Below the pieces are notes generated by a model. It did no database searches, was not told the origin of the DNA, and worked only from the letters and a program-made list of their open reading frames with translations. This document shows, in pieces, positions 14,905 through 24,100 of a stretch of DNA of 38,792 bases. The position numbers and the translations under genes were made by a program. Source of the DNA: Clostridia bacterium. GTDB taxonomy: Bacteria; Bacillota; Clostridia; Oscillospirales; CAG-272. Numbering within the stretch: position 1 is the first letter of the stretch; each line of letters opens with the position of its first letter. The stretch spans positions 1 to 38,792 of the forward strand of contig JAGASP010000119.1 in NCBI GenBank assembly GCA_017621695.1. Reading direction: 5' to 3'.

Positions 14905-16428
14905 TTAAGCCTCGAGGATGACGGTGTAGTCGCGGAGCACGTAGACCTGATTGGGGTCATTGTTGAGCTTCACAAGAACCTGCACGTGGTTCTCACCAAC
15001 GCCCAGAGCAGCCTCAGCGCAAGCGCAGAGGAATGCGGCTGCGGTGGTAGCGCCCATTTCCTGAGCGGCTGCGATCTGCTCGGCGGTAGCGGCAACGGTA
15101 TATGCAGGGCCGGGGAAGAAGTCGGCGCCGTTATTCAGGGGGCTTGCGCCGCCAAAGCGGTAGCCGAACTCATATACGTCGGTGTTAATGGCGATCCAAC
15201 CCATATCCCAGTAGCCGCCGGTCTCGCCTACCTTGATGGTAAAGGTCTTGTCCCACTCGTCGTAGCCGCCTGCGGGATAAACATTTTCAATGACCTGAAG
15301 GGCGGGGGTGACGACGGTGATGGCATCATTGGCAACATATACCACGGGAGGCACGGGGAGCTTTACGGTAAAGAGACCGAGGGTCACTTCTGCGCCGTCT
15401 GCATTCTTATACAGCACGCGGACGGTATGCTCACCGATGAGATCGGCCAGGTCGATGGTGATCTTCATTCTGGTTGCGTTGTCGGTGCCTGCGGGACAGT
15501 GGGGCATCAGATCCTCGCCGGGGTTGGAGAAGATCCACTCTGCGTTGTAGATGGGAGCGTTGTCGTCGATCATGTAACCGAACTGACCGATTTCACCCTT
15601 CACGCCGACCCAACCCCAGTAGGTGAGGGTGGTAACGTCGCCTGCGGTGAGATCAGCGATCTTATCCCAACCCGCGGACTGGCCGGGGGTAAACAGGTTC
15701 AGGCCGCCGTTGGTGGCATCGTCGGCAGAGCCGTTGCCCTTGTAGAGCTGGTCGAAGGACTGGTGGGTCACGACGGCCTTGTCTGCATCCCAAACGGGGT
15801 ACTTTTCAGGCTCGGTGGGGGCTTCGGTGGGCTCCTCGGTAGGCTCCTCGGTAGGCTCCTCGGTGGGTTCCTCGGTAGGCTCCTCGGAAGCATCGGCAGA
15901 GCCTTCATCGGACTTGAGAAGCGTGATGCTCATGGTGGTGGCATCGCCGTCGAAGTAGTGCTTGGTCTCATCTGCGACAAAGCCTTCGGGAGCGGAGGCA
16001 ATGGTGACGTAGTATTCAGCCTTTTCCTGGTTGAACACGGCGACACCGTCATCACCCGTTTTTACGGGGAGGAGGCAGGTGCCGTCAGCGGAGCACATCT
16101 GCACGTCAACGCCTGCAACGGGGTTGCCCTCGCCGTCGACAACGGTGATGGTATAAGCGATCTTGCCGTCAGCGGGAGTCGAGTCAGCGGGAGTCGAGTC
16201 AGCGGGGGTAGATTCGACAGGGGTGGATTCGGCGGGGGTAGACGCAGCAGGGGTGGATTCAGTGGTCGTTGCGTTTTCGCCGGTAGCGGCATCGGTGGCG
16301 GCGTTGGTTTCATCGGCGGCGTTGGTTTCGGTGGTAGTGTTATCACCGCTGCAAGCGCAGAAGAGAACCAATGCGCACAGAAGCACGCACATAACCGACA
16401 GGAGCGCGGTCAGCTTGTTCTTGTTCAT
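14905..16428 (-). CDS. Lipoprotein with carboxypeptidase-regulatory-like domain and two tandem C-terminal modules
   Basis: 507 residues from ATG 16428. The signal segment ends LFCAC (probable lipobox Cys26; F at -3 is atypical). A linker of STPAE/STPAD repeats leads to a beta-sandwich at about 90-165 (ITVVDGEGNPVAGVDVQMC... DGVAVF), like CarboxypepD_reg/Cna-B domains. EEPT repeats form a second linker (about 170-195). The rest appears to be one module used twice: YWGWVGVKGEIGQFGYMIDD with a closing GEHTVRVLYK, and YWDMGWIAINTDVYEFGYRF with GENHVQVLVK. No catalytic motif is seen. GGAGGT seven bases before ATG supports the start. The gene at 16494 lies 65 bases upstream with no strong terminator between, so the two may be cotranscribed. 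Confidence 0.82.
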   Translation of the reverse strand: MNKNKLTALLSVMCVLLCALVLFCACSGDNTTTETNAADETNAATDAATGENATTTESTPAASTPAESTPVESTPADSTPADSTPADGKIAYTITVVDGEGNPVAGVDVQMCSADGTCLLPVKTGDDGVAVFNQEKAEYYVTIASAPEGFVADETKHYFDGDATTMSITLLKSDEGSADASEEPTEEPTEEPTEEPTEEPTEAPTEPEKYPVWDADKAVVTHQSFDQLYKGNGSADDATNGGLNLFTPGQSAGWDKIADLTAGDVTTLTYWGWVGVKGEIGQFGYMIDDNAPIYNAEWIFSNPGEDLMPHCPAGTDNATRMKITIDLADLIGEHTVRVLYKNADGAEVTLGLFTVKLPVPPVVYVANDAITVVTPALQVIENVYPAGGYDEWDKTFTIKVGETGGYWDMGWIAINTDVYEFGYRFGGASPLNNGADFFPGPAYTVAATAEQIAAAQEMGATTAAAFLCACAEAALGVGENHVQVLVKLNNDPNQVYVLRDYTVILEA

Positions 16429-16493
16429 GGTATGAACCTCCAAAAAAAATTTTTCTTATATGTTAGCCGTGAAGCTACGAAAGGGGAGTGCGG

Positions 16494-17795
16494 TCAGCTA
16501 TAGTAACCGCAGATAAACAGCCAGGCTGTTTCGGGGGTAACGATCTTGTCCTGGAAGATGTTACCGCTAAAGGACAGATCCCACCACTTCTGATAGGTGC
16601 CGAAGGTTTTGATCATATACTCCAGCTCGGGGGTGAGGGGACAGACACCGTCGTCGTTGACGATCTCGGTGTAAGCGGTGATCATGTCGTGATAGCTTTC
16701 CTTGCCGGTAAACTTGCCGTTTTCGTCATACTGATATACGCCGACGCGGCTCTTTTCGGCAACCGTGGTCAGCGCGGCGAGATAGGGGCTGTCAGAGGAG
16801 ATGCGGATGAACACCACGGGGCCGTCGATGGCGTTGAAATGGTAATAGCCGTCAGCCTCGTTGAATACGACGTTGTTGGCGGGGTTGGTAACGTCGATGT
16901 CCTTGAAGGTTCCGCTGACCGTGCCCTCGTAGGCCTTGACCTGGGTGGGCTTATACTCGACCCAAGGCTCGTCTGCAGGGGTCTTTTCGGGATCGCCCGT
17001 GCGAGTTACGGTGACGATGCAGCCGTCGGTGGATGCTGTCTCGGGCTCAAGGCCAAAGACGAACATCGCGGTTGAGCCGCCGTCGGTGTTGATGCTGGAT
17101 CGATGCACCGAAAGGGTGACCTTGCCGTCCACGGTCTCTTCCATCTTGGTATCAAACACCACCATAGGCGAGCCGTAGTAGCCGATATCCAGCGTTGCGT
17201 CGGCAATATAGGAAACTTCATAAATGCCGTCGCGCTCGGGGCGGAAAACAACGTAGGTCATGCCGCCGCCAAGGGGAATGTAGGTCGCGCCTTCGGGTAC
17301 GGGAAGCGCGCTCTTTTCGCCGCCGGAGGGCCAGATGGTTACAGCTTTGCTTTCGTCAGCCGTGTGGTACAGGGTGAGCGTCAGCTCGGTGGCTTCGGGC
17401 GTCAGCACGGCGGAAGATTTGTCGTAGTAGAACTTGCCGCTCGGAGATTCTGCGGAGATCTCATAGCTGTCGGTATCCAGCGTAAACTTGGCGGTACCGT
17501 CGGCCTTGGAGACGTTCTTTTTGACCTCCTCTCCGCCTTTGCAAACCGAAATAACAACATCGGAGATGGGATTTCCCTTGAAGTCAAGTACTGTGACGGT
17601 GCAGCTCATGGTTTGGACATCGGCATCGTCGGTCTGTGCCGCCGTATCGGCAGAGTCGAGGGCTTCCGAGCCCGTGGTTTCGTTGCCGGTTGTTGCGTCA
17701 TTGGCAGGGGGGGTATCGCTGTTACAGCCTGTCAACAGGGCAGAGGCGAGCAGTCCCATGGCCAAAAGAGAGGCAAAACGGGGTGTAAGCTTCAT
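16494..17795 (-). CDS. Lipoprotein with CarboxypepD_reg-like domain and YYH...CYY module
   Basis: 433 residues. Lipobox LLTGC at Cys24, a short Asp/Thr linker, then a beta-sandwich at about 63-145 (CTVTVLDFKGNPISDVVISVC... DGTAKF). A second sandwich (about 170-280) starts YVVFRPERDGIYEVSY. The C-terminal 120 residues run from GYYH (317-319), through DGPVVFIRI and CPLTPELEYMIKTF, to WLFICGYY at the very end. The same sequence pattern occurs twice in the neighbour at 17972-20815, so this appears to be a shared, unrecognised domain. AAGGAGG seven bases before ATG and a consensus promoter upstream support the start. Function is unknown; surface location is well supported. Confidence 0.82.
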   Translation of the reverse strand: MKLTPRFASLLAMGLLASALLTGCNSDTPPANDATTGNETTGSEALDSADTAAQTDDADVQTMSCTVTVLDFKGNPISDVVISVCKGGEEVKKNVSKADGTAKFTLDTDSYEISAESPSGKFYYDKSSAVLTPEATELTLTLYHTADESKAVTIWPSGGEKSALPVPEGATYIPLGGGMTYVVFRPERDGIYEVSYIADATLDIGYYGSPMVVFDTKMEETVDGKVTLSVHRSSINTDGGSTAMFVFGLEPETASTDGCIVTVTRTGDPEKTPADEPWVEYKPTQVKAYEGTVSGTFKDIDVTNPANNVVFNEADGYYHFNAIDGPVVFIRISSDSPYLAALTTVAEKSRVGVYQYDENGKFTGKESYHDMITAYTEIVNDDGVCPLTPELEYMIKTFGTYQKWWDLSFSGNIFQDKIVTPETAWLFICGYYS

Positions 17796-17836
17796 GTAAA
17801 AGCCTCCTTATCGTGAAAATAAGACATACGCAAGCT

Positions 17837-17865
17837 ATTATAGCACTTTCTTTGGAATAATGCAA
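17837..17865 (-). promoter_or_regulatory. Promoter of the lipoprotein gene at 16494-17795
   Basis: On the minus strand, TTGCAT (17865-17860), a 17-bp spacer and a perfect TATAAT (17842-17837) lie about 40 bases ahead of the start codon. It may also serve the gene at 14905. Confidence 0.85.
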
Positions 17866-17917
17866 GGGTTGTTTCTGAAAATTTACAAAACGCTCGCCAA
17901 ATCTTCACGGAAAACGC

Positions 17918-17949
17918 AAAAAAGTCCCGATAGCCATGCGGCTATCGGG
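17918..17949 (-). terminator. Terminator of the thioredoxin-like lipoprotein gene
   Basis: CCCGATAGCC (17926-17935), loop ATGC, GGCTATCGGG (17940-17949) is a perfect 10-bp stem. On the minus strand it is followed by ACTTTTTTG. Confidence 0.9.
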
Positions 17950-17971
17950 ATCATTTGGAAGATTTGGGGGA

Positions 17972-20815
17972 TTATGCGCCGACGTGATTGACGTTTCTGT
18001 AATAGTAGCACATCTTAACCCATGCATTCTCTACGTCGAAGGAGTACTTGCCGACGAGGGACTGCAGAAGCTCCATGAGCTCGGCGTTCACGGGAACGCA
18101 ACCAACGAGCTCGGGGGTGGATTCATCGGTGATGGCAAGAGCGGCAAACGCCTTGATCTCTGCGGTCTTGTCCTGACCCTTGCCGTGGGTGATACCTGCC
18201 AGACACTCATCCAGCTTGACGAATTCAGCCCAAGCCTCAAAGCTCTCGCCATAGAGCTCCTGAAGCTTTTCCTTGGTCTTGTCGCCGTACTGATCGATGT
18301 AGTTCTGTACCTGCTGGTCGCTTTCGGTGCGGGAGAAGTCAAAGGCACCGAGCTCGATCATCTCGTTGATGCTGAGGTTGAAAAGGCCTGTAGCGTAGGT
18401 GAAGTCAGCGTAAACGATAGAGCCTTCGGAGCCGTCAGCCAGCTTTTCGTGATAGTAGCCGTCGCTTCCCAGCATGACGTCAATGCCCAGTGCATCGATC
18501 TCTGCGGGATCGTCGGAGAGCTCGCCGTCATCGGGAACGGTGTAGTATCCGGGAGATGCGGCGGTGAATTGCTTGTAGGATTCGCCGAGGTATTCTACGC
18601 TGAAATTGAAGGTGCCGACCTGGTATACGTCAACGTAGGCAATGTCGATATAGTAGGGCTTGCCTGCCTCCATGTAGACGACCATGGAGACGTTGGTGGC
18701 GTAGGCTTCGGGCTGCGTCATGAAGTAGAGCCGCTCGCCGCCGCCGTATTCGTAGTAAAGATTGTCGGTGCCGAGGAAGATCCAGCCTTCTACAGAAATA
18801 TCGCTGTGAGAGGTGATGCGGTAAGCACCCGAGGTCTCGGGAATGAACTCATACCACAGACCGCGAGGCATAATGACACGGGTATAAGTGACGTAGTTTT
18901 CGTCACCGAGCTGTGCGGTATAAGCCGTCTCGGGGGACAGACCCTTCACGGGATCGGCGAACTGCACGCCGCCTGTGCCGTACGCGTCGTAGTAGCAGCA
19001 CATCTGGAGCCATTCGTTTTCGTTGTCCTCAATACCCATGGCATCTGCCATGATCTTGAGCAGCTCGGCGAGCTCCTTGGTTACGCTGCAAAGGCCGTTG
19101 ACGGTTGCGTTGGAGGCCATGGTGCAGAAGGGAAGGATATCCTCGTAGTAGTTTTTGCCGTCCAGAATCATTTTGCCGGTGTAAGCCATGCTGTAGACGG
19201 ACTCACCCGAGAAGCGAGTTGCGCCCATCAGGTCAGCGAGCAGGATGGGACCGTCCTTGGTGCCGACGTGGTAGTAGTTGTCTGCTTCGTTGTAGACAAC
19301 CTCAACGTAGCTCTCGTAGCCCAAGCCGTTGTCTGCGGGATGGTTGGCGGCATAGCGGGGAATATAGGTAGGTGCGTTGATCTGATCGGCAGATACCACG
19401 CGCAGATCCTTCAGGTAGACCGTATCGTCACCCACGTTGGTGGACTCATCCTTGAAGTAGCAGAGGGAGAGCTCGTAGGTGCCGTCCTCGATGGCTACGA
19501 AGGGATAACAGGTTGCCCATTCGGCGCTCTCGCCGGAGATCTGGTAAATATCCTTGCGGTCTACCAGAACGAACAGAATGTCAGAGGCGGACTCGGAAGA
19601 AGAGAGGAAGTCAAAGGCCAGAGCCTCGCCCTTCTTGAGGGTGATGTTGGCATACAGGGTAGCGTAGGAATTGTCGATATTCTTGTTGGAGGGGTGGATG
19701 CAAGCCACGCCGTTTTTCTCACCGATCACGAAGGGCCAGGAGTATTCGGCATCGGGCATGACTGTCTCGGGGGAATAGGTGACGGAGATCTCGCCCTTGT
19801 TGAAGACAGCGCCCATCTCGTCGGAGGAGGGCATCTGTACGTTGGGCTTGACGGCGGGAACCAGATCCTCCATGCTTTCAAACAGCTTCTGCTGATAGTC
19901 GTCGGAGGCGACGTGGTCGAAGGCGGCGCGGAACACAGCCTCGGAGGTACCGCCCGTGATGGACATAACGATCACACCGTAACGGTCAATGACCACGGTG
20001 GTGGGATAGCCCTCCAGTCCGATGGCGTTGCCAAGCCCGGAATAATCCTTGGCCATGGGGAAAGTCAGGCCGTAAGAAGACTTGAACATCTTGACGGCTT
20101 CCTCGTCGTCGGAGCTGTAATTGTTGAGTGCCAGCACTTCAACCTTGTCCTTGTAGGCTTCGTAAGTAGCGTTCAGATAGGGGAATTCCTCCACGCAGTA
20201 AGAGCAGGTGGTGTACCAGAAGTTGAGTACGCAAGCCTTCTTTTCCTTCAGGATGTTCGAGAGGGTGTGGGTAACACCGTCGGAATCCACTACGCTGAAG
20301 TCGTGCATGACACTGCCCAGCTTGTAGTTGACACCCGTCAGGTCGCTGTCGGCAATGACAGAGGAGGTCAGGGTGATGTTGGCGTTGCGAGAGGAGTCAA
20401 AGGTATAGCAGGTCTCTACATTGTAACCCGTGGGAACACCCGACAGAACGATGCGGTAGTCCGAGTTATAGGCCAGCGAGAACTGTGCGACGCCGTTTTC
20501 ATCGGTGGTGGTGTATTCGACCACTTCTTCCAGAGAATCATTGCTGTAAACGTAAACGTTGATACCCTTGAGAAGCATTCCGCCGATGGTTTGCAGCTTA
20601 ACGGAATAGCTGACCTTGGCGTCGGAAGGAGGGTTGTCGGGGGTATCGGGGGTGTTGGTCGTATCCGAGGGTGCGGCGGTGCCGGTTTCGGTGCCGGTGC
20701 CGGTTTCCTGTGAGGGGTCTTCGGTTTGGGTACAGCCCGTGAAGACGGAAACCAGCATGGTTGCCATCATGGCGAAGGCCAGAAGCAGAGCCAGTACTTT
20801 CTTGGTTGATTTCAT
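17972..20815 (-). CDS. Large multidomain lipoprotein with TlpA-like thioredoxin fold and two YYH...CYY modules
   Basis: 947 residues. Lipobox VFTGC at Cys28 and a Thr/Gly/Asp/Pro linker to about 65. Domain order: a CarboxypepD_reg-like sandwich (about 67-155); a TlpA/ResA-type thioredoxin fold (about 165-310) with FWYTTCSYC, active cysteines 204 and 207, and the cis-proline region EGYPTTVVID; a jelly-roll-like region (about 340-480); module 1 (YYH 514-516 to CCYY 606-609); a sandwich (about 640-760, GAYRITSHSD); and module 2 (YYH 787-789 to CYYY 936-939) with an extra helical insert. The thioredoxin part should reduce or oxidise extracytoplasmic disulfides or haem-protein cysteines. Such a domain inside a 947-residue lipoprotein is unusual. 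GGAG eight to ten bases before ATG supports the start, and it has its own terminator. Confidence 0.88.
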   Translation of the reverse strand: MKSTKKVLALLLAFAMMATMLVSVFTGCTQTEDPSQETGTGTETGTAAPSDTTNTPDTPDNPPSDAKVSYSVKLQTIGGMLLKGINVYVYSNDSLEEVVEYTTTDENGVAQFSLAYNSDYRIVLSGVPTGYNVETCYTFDSSRNANITLTSSVIADSDLTGVNYKLGSVMHDFSVVDSDGVTHTLSNILKEKKACVLNFWYTTCSYCVEEFPYLNATYEAYKDKVEVLALNNYSSDDEEAVKMFKSSYGLTFPMAKDYSGLGNAIGLEGYPTTVVIDRYGVIVMSITGGTSEAVFRAAFDHVASDDYQQKLFESMEDLVPAVKPNVQMPSSDEMGAVFNKGEISVTYSPETVMPDAEYSWPFVIGEKNGVACIHPSNKNIDNSYATLYANITLKKGEALAFDFLSSSESASDILFVLVDRKDIYQISGESAEWATCYPFVAIEDGTYELSLCYFKDESTNVGDDTVYLKDLRVVSADQINAPTYIPRYAANHPADNGLGYESYVEVVYNEADNYYHVGTKDGPILLADLMGATRFSGESVYSMAYTGKMILDGKNYYEDILPFCTMASNATVNGLCSVTKELAELLKIMADAMGIEDNENEWLQMCCYYDAYGTGGVQFADPVKGLSPETAYTAQLGDENYVTYTRVIMPRGLWYEFIPETSGAYRITSHSDISVEGWIFLGTDNLYYEYGGGERLYFMTQPEAYATNVSMVVYMEAGKPYYIDIAYVDVYQVGTFNFSVEYLGESYKQFTAASPGYYTVPDDGELSDDPAEIDALGIDVMLGSDGYYHEKLADGSEGSIVYADFTYATGLFNLSINEMIELGAFDFSRTESDQQVQNYIDQYGDKTKEKLQELYGESFEAWAEFVKLDECLAGITHGKGQDKTAEIKAFAALAITDESTPELVGCVPVNAELMELLQSLVGKYSFDVENAWVKMCYYYRNVNHVGA

Positions 20816-20861
20816 GTTTACACTCCTATTTTGAATTTTGTTTCCTTAATGTAATGATGGC

Positions 20862-20888
20862 GTAAAATCCGGATCCGTCGGATTTTAC
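20862..20888. promoter_or_regulatory. Inverted repeat in the divergent intergenic region
   Basis: GTAAAATCCG (20862-20871) and CGGATTTTAC (20879-20888) are a perfect 10-bp inverted repeat with a 7-base spacer. It lies about 50 bases ahead of the thioredoxin-like gene and could be an operator or a leader hairpin. No clear promoter for that gene was found. The rest of 20816-21016 is very AT-rich. Confidence 0.45.
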
Positions 20889-21016
20889 AAAACAAAGTTG
20901 TTACAATCCTATATAGCATACCACAAAAACAATAATAAATTTATACCAGTTTGAAAATAATTTATTAATATCGAAAAATAAAAGTCGAGATATTACGATA
21001 TGTTTACAATTTGCTC

Positions 21017-21045
21017 TTGAAATCGACAATGATTTATGGTACAAT
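21017..21045 (+). promoter_or_regulatory. Promoter of the surface protease gene
   Basis: TTGAAA (21017-21022), exactly 17 bp, then TACAAT (21040-21045), five of six consensus bases in each box. The upstream 80 bases are AT-rich, as in UP elements. Transcription would start near 21052, with a leader of about 65 nt. Confidence 0.85.
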
Positions 21046-21116
21046 ATTGATTATGTATGGACATTTATATTTTGTGTGCATCTTTGATGATAAACTCGTG
21101 AAAGGCGTGTGAACAA

Positions 21117-24100
21117 ATGAAAAACAAAACGAAACTGCTTCGGCTGACAGCGTGTCTTTTGACGATGGCCTTGGTTCTGACGGCCATCATCACCGTATGG
21201 ACGCTGATAGCCAAAGTGAGCGATGAGGCCATTTCGTCGTTCATTAACAAGTATGAAGGCGATTTGAAGTCTCTCGGCTATAATGTCTCGGATTATTACG
21301 ACGGCAAGGTGATACAGCCCCTGCCTGACAGCGTCAAGGACGACGAGGATATCTCGCTTGTGATCCAGGTCAGCGAGACCCCTCTTCTGGATGCCTATAC
21401 CAAGGACGCGCAAAATCGCAGCTTTGCGGATTATCTGACCTCTGCCGACGCGCAGGCCGTCCGTGACCGCATTGCGGCAGAAAAGGCCGACATCCTCTCC
21501 AAGCTGGACGAAGCAAGCCTTTCCTATCAGAGCGGCGCGGATTATTCCGCCGTGCTCAGCGGCTTTGAGATCGTTATCAAGGCGGGCGACTTTGAAAAGG
21601 TCTGCGCCGAGCTTCCCTCCGATGCAACGGCGATGGTCAGCGAAGTTTACAAGGCAGAGGATCTCGGTGTCCGCGAGGGATACGAGGGCATCAATGCTTG
21701 GGAAAACAAGCTGGTGGAGAATGCCGTGGACATCGACGAGAACACGGGTATCTTTGACAGCTCGGATTTCGCATATGACGGTACCGGTATCGTCGTGGCT
21801 GTGCTGGATACGGGTCTCGACTATAACCACACCGCATTTTCCATGGATAACTTCAAGGTTCCCTCCGACAAGCTCGGCATGACCTTCAGTAAGGTTGCCG
21901 GTCTCGTGAGCGGCACCAAGGCTGCCGGAATGCAGAGCGGTCTGACGGCCTCCGACGTGTACATCAGCGAAAAGGTTCCCTATGCGTTTGACTACGCTGA
22001 CGGCGATGCCGACGTGTATCCCATCTCCCAGGATCACGGTACCCACGTTGCGGGCGTCGTGGCAGGTAACGACGACGTGATCACGGGTGTTGCTCCCAAC
22101 GCGCAGCTCGTCATCATGAAGACATTCTCGGATATTCAGGCAACCGCGCGCGGATCCTGGATCCTGTCTGCTCTGGAGGACTGTGTCATTCTGGGCGTGG
22201 ACGTCATCAATATGTCCTTGGGTACGGGATGCGGCTTCTCCCGCGAGACCGACAAGGAACAGATGTCGGGTGTGTACGACCGCATTCGTGCCGCAGGCAT
22301 CAGCATGGTCGTGGCGGCTTCTAACAGCTACAGTTCGGCATACAGCTCCGACAAGAACGGTAACCTCGGTCTGACCTCCAATCCCGACACGGCAACCGTT
22401 GGCTCTCCCGGTACGTATCAGGGCGCTATGTCGGTTGCATCCATCAACGGCGAGAACACTCCCTACATTTTATATAATAATAAGATCCTGTACTTCACCG
22501 AGTCCTCTGACAGAGTCTCCGAGGAGAAGGATTTCGTGGAAGACCTCTTGAAGAGCGTGGATCCCTCCACGGCCAACGAGGACGGTACGTATACCTTTGA
22601 ATACGTGACCATTCCCGGCGCGGGACGCTCCGCCGACTATACCGGTATCGACGTCAAGGGTAAGATCGTGCTGGTGTCCAGAGGCTCTACAACGTTCGAG
22701 GAAAAATCCAACGTTGCGCAGGAAATGGGCGCAGCAGGTATCATTATTTATAATAACGTCTCGGGTGAGATCAAGATGAACGTGGGTGACACCACCATCG
22801 CGGTCTGCTCTATCCCGCAGGATGATGGTGAAATGATGGCGGCGGCCGGTACGGGCAGCATCACCGTGGGTGAGAAGCAGTCCTCGGGTCCCTTCATGTC
22901 CGGCTTCTCCTCCTGGGGCCCCACACCCGACCTGCAGATCAAGCCTGAGATCACCGCGCACGGCGGCTCCATTCTGTCCTCCGTTCCCGGTCAGGACTAT
23001 GACCGCATCTCGGGTACCTCCATGGCTTGCCCCAACATGGCAGGCGTGGTCGCACTGGTTCGCCAGTACGTCAAGGAAAACTTCAAGGATATTGCGGATG
23101 ATAACGTGCAGGTGGCTGCTCTGGTCAACCGTCTGCTCATGTCCACCGCCGATGTTGTGATCAACACCAACGGTCTGCCCTATTCCGTCAGAAAGCAGGG
23201 CGCAGGTCTTGCCAACCTCAACAATGCGGCTGCTACCAAGGCCTACATCATGACCTATGACCGTCTGGACGGTCACCTCATGGACAAGACCAAGCTCGAG
23301 CTTGGCGACGATCCCTCCAAGAGCGGTGTATACACCCTCAAGTTCTCTGTCAACAACTTCGGCAGCACCGCCCTCTCCTATGATGTGGCCGCTTGGGTCA
23401 TGACCGAGGGTGTCAGCGAAACCAAGACCAACCACGGTGAGACCACCGTCACCGAGCAGGGCTATCAGCTCACGGGCGCTTCCATCATCATTGATTCTGT
23501 CAAGAATGGCAGTATTTCGGGATCGAATACCGTGACGATCGCCGCGGGTGCAGTGGCTGACGTGACCCTGACCATCCGTCTGAGCGAAGAAGACAAGAAG
23601 TATATGGATGAATCCTTTGAAAACGGTATGTACGTCGAAGGCTTTGTTCTGCTGAAGTCCTCCGACGGCACGGCAGTTGATCTGAGCACCCCCTTCCTTG
23701 CCTTCTACGGCGACTGGTCGGTAGCTCCTATCTTTGACATCGACTATTACGAAACCAACAAGGACGAGCTGGACGATTCCATCGACCTTCTGGATAAGAC
23801 CCTGCCCGACGCTTATGCGACCCGTCCTGTGGGCGGCATCGAGAGTGACTTTGTCGGCTACCTCGGTTCTTACTACTTCGAGCAGGATCCCGCCTCCAAG
23901 AAGATCTCTGCTGACCGCAAGTATATCTCCCTCTCTAACCAGGAGGGAACCATCCACTCCCTGCGCTACGTCTGGGCGGGACTTCTCCGTAACGCCAAGG
24001 CTATCGAGATCACCATCACCGATGACGCAACGGGTGAGGTCATCTTCAGCTCTGTAGAAAACGATATCCGTAAGTCCTACGGCGACGGCGGTCCCATCTA

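Noticed and set aside
15800..16260. Short tandem DNA repeats as a possible CRISPR or satellite
   Set aside because: They encode the EEPT and STPAD linker repeats in frame; there are no spacers.
16429..16493. A terminator between the genes at 16494 and 14905
   Set aside because: Only a 4-bp stem (TAGC/GCTA) is present and the T-run is not adjacent to it, so cotranscription is more likely.
14830..16503. A 557-codon plus-strand frame with a Gly-rich tail
   Set aside because: It is the shadow of the STPAD/EEPT repeat linkers of the minus-strand lipoprotein and begins inside that gene's terminator.
17936..20713. A 925-codon plus-strand frame opposite the thioredoxin-like gene
   Set aside because: The minus-strand protein has a signal peptide, lipobox, CSYC motif and terminator; the plus frame has none of these.
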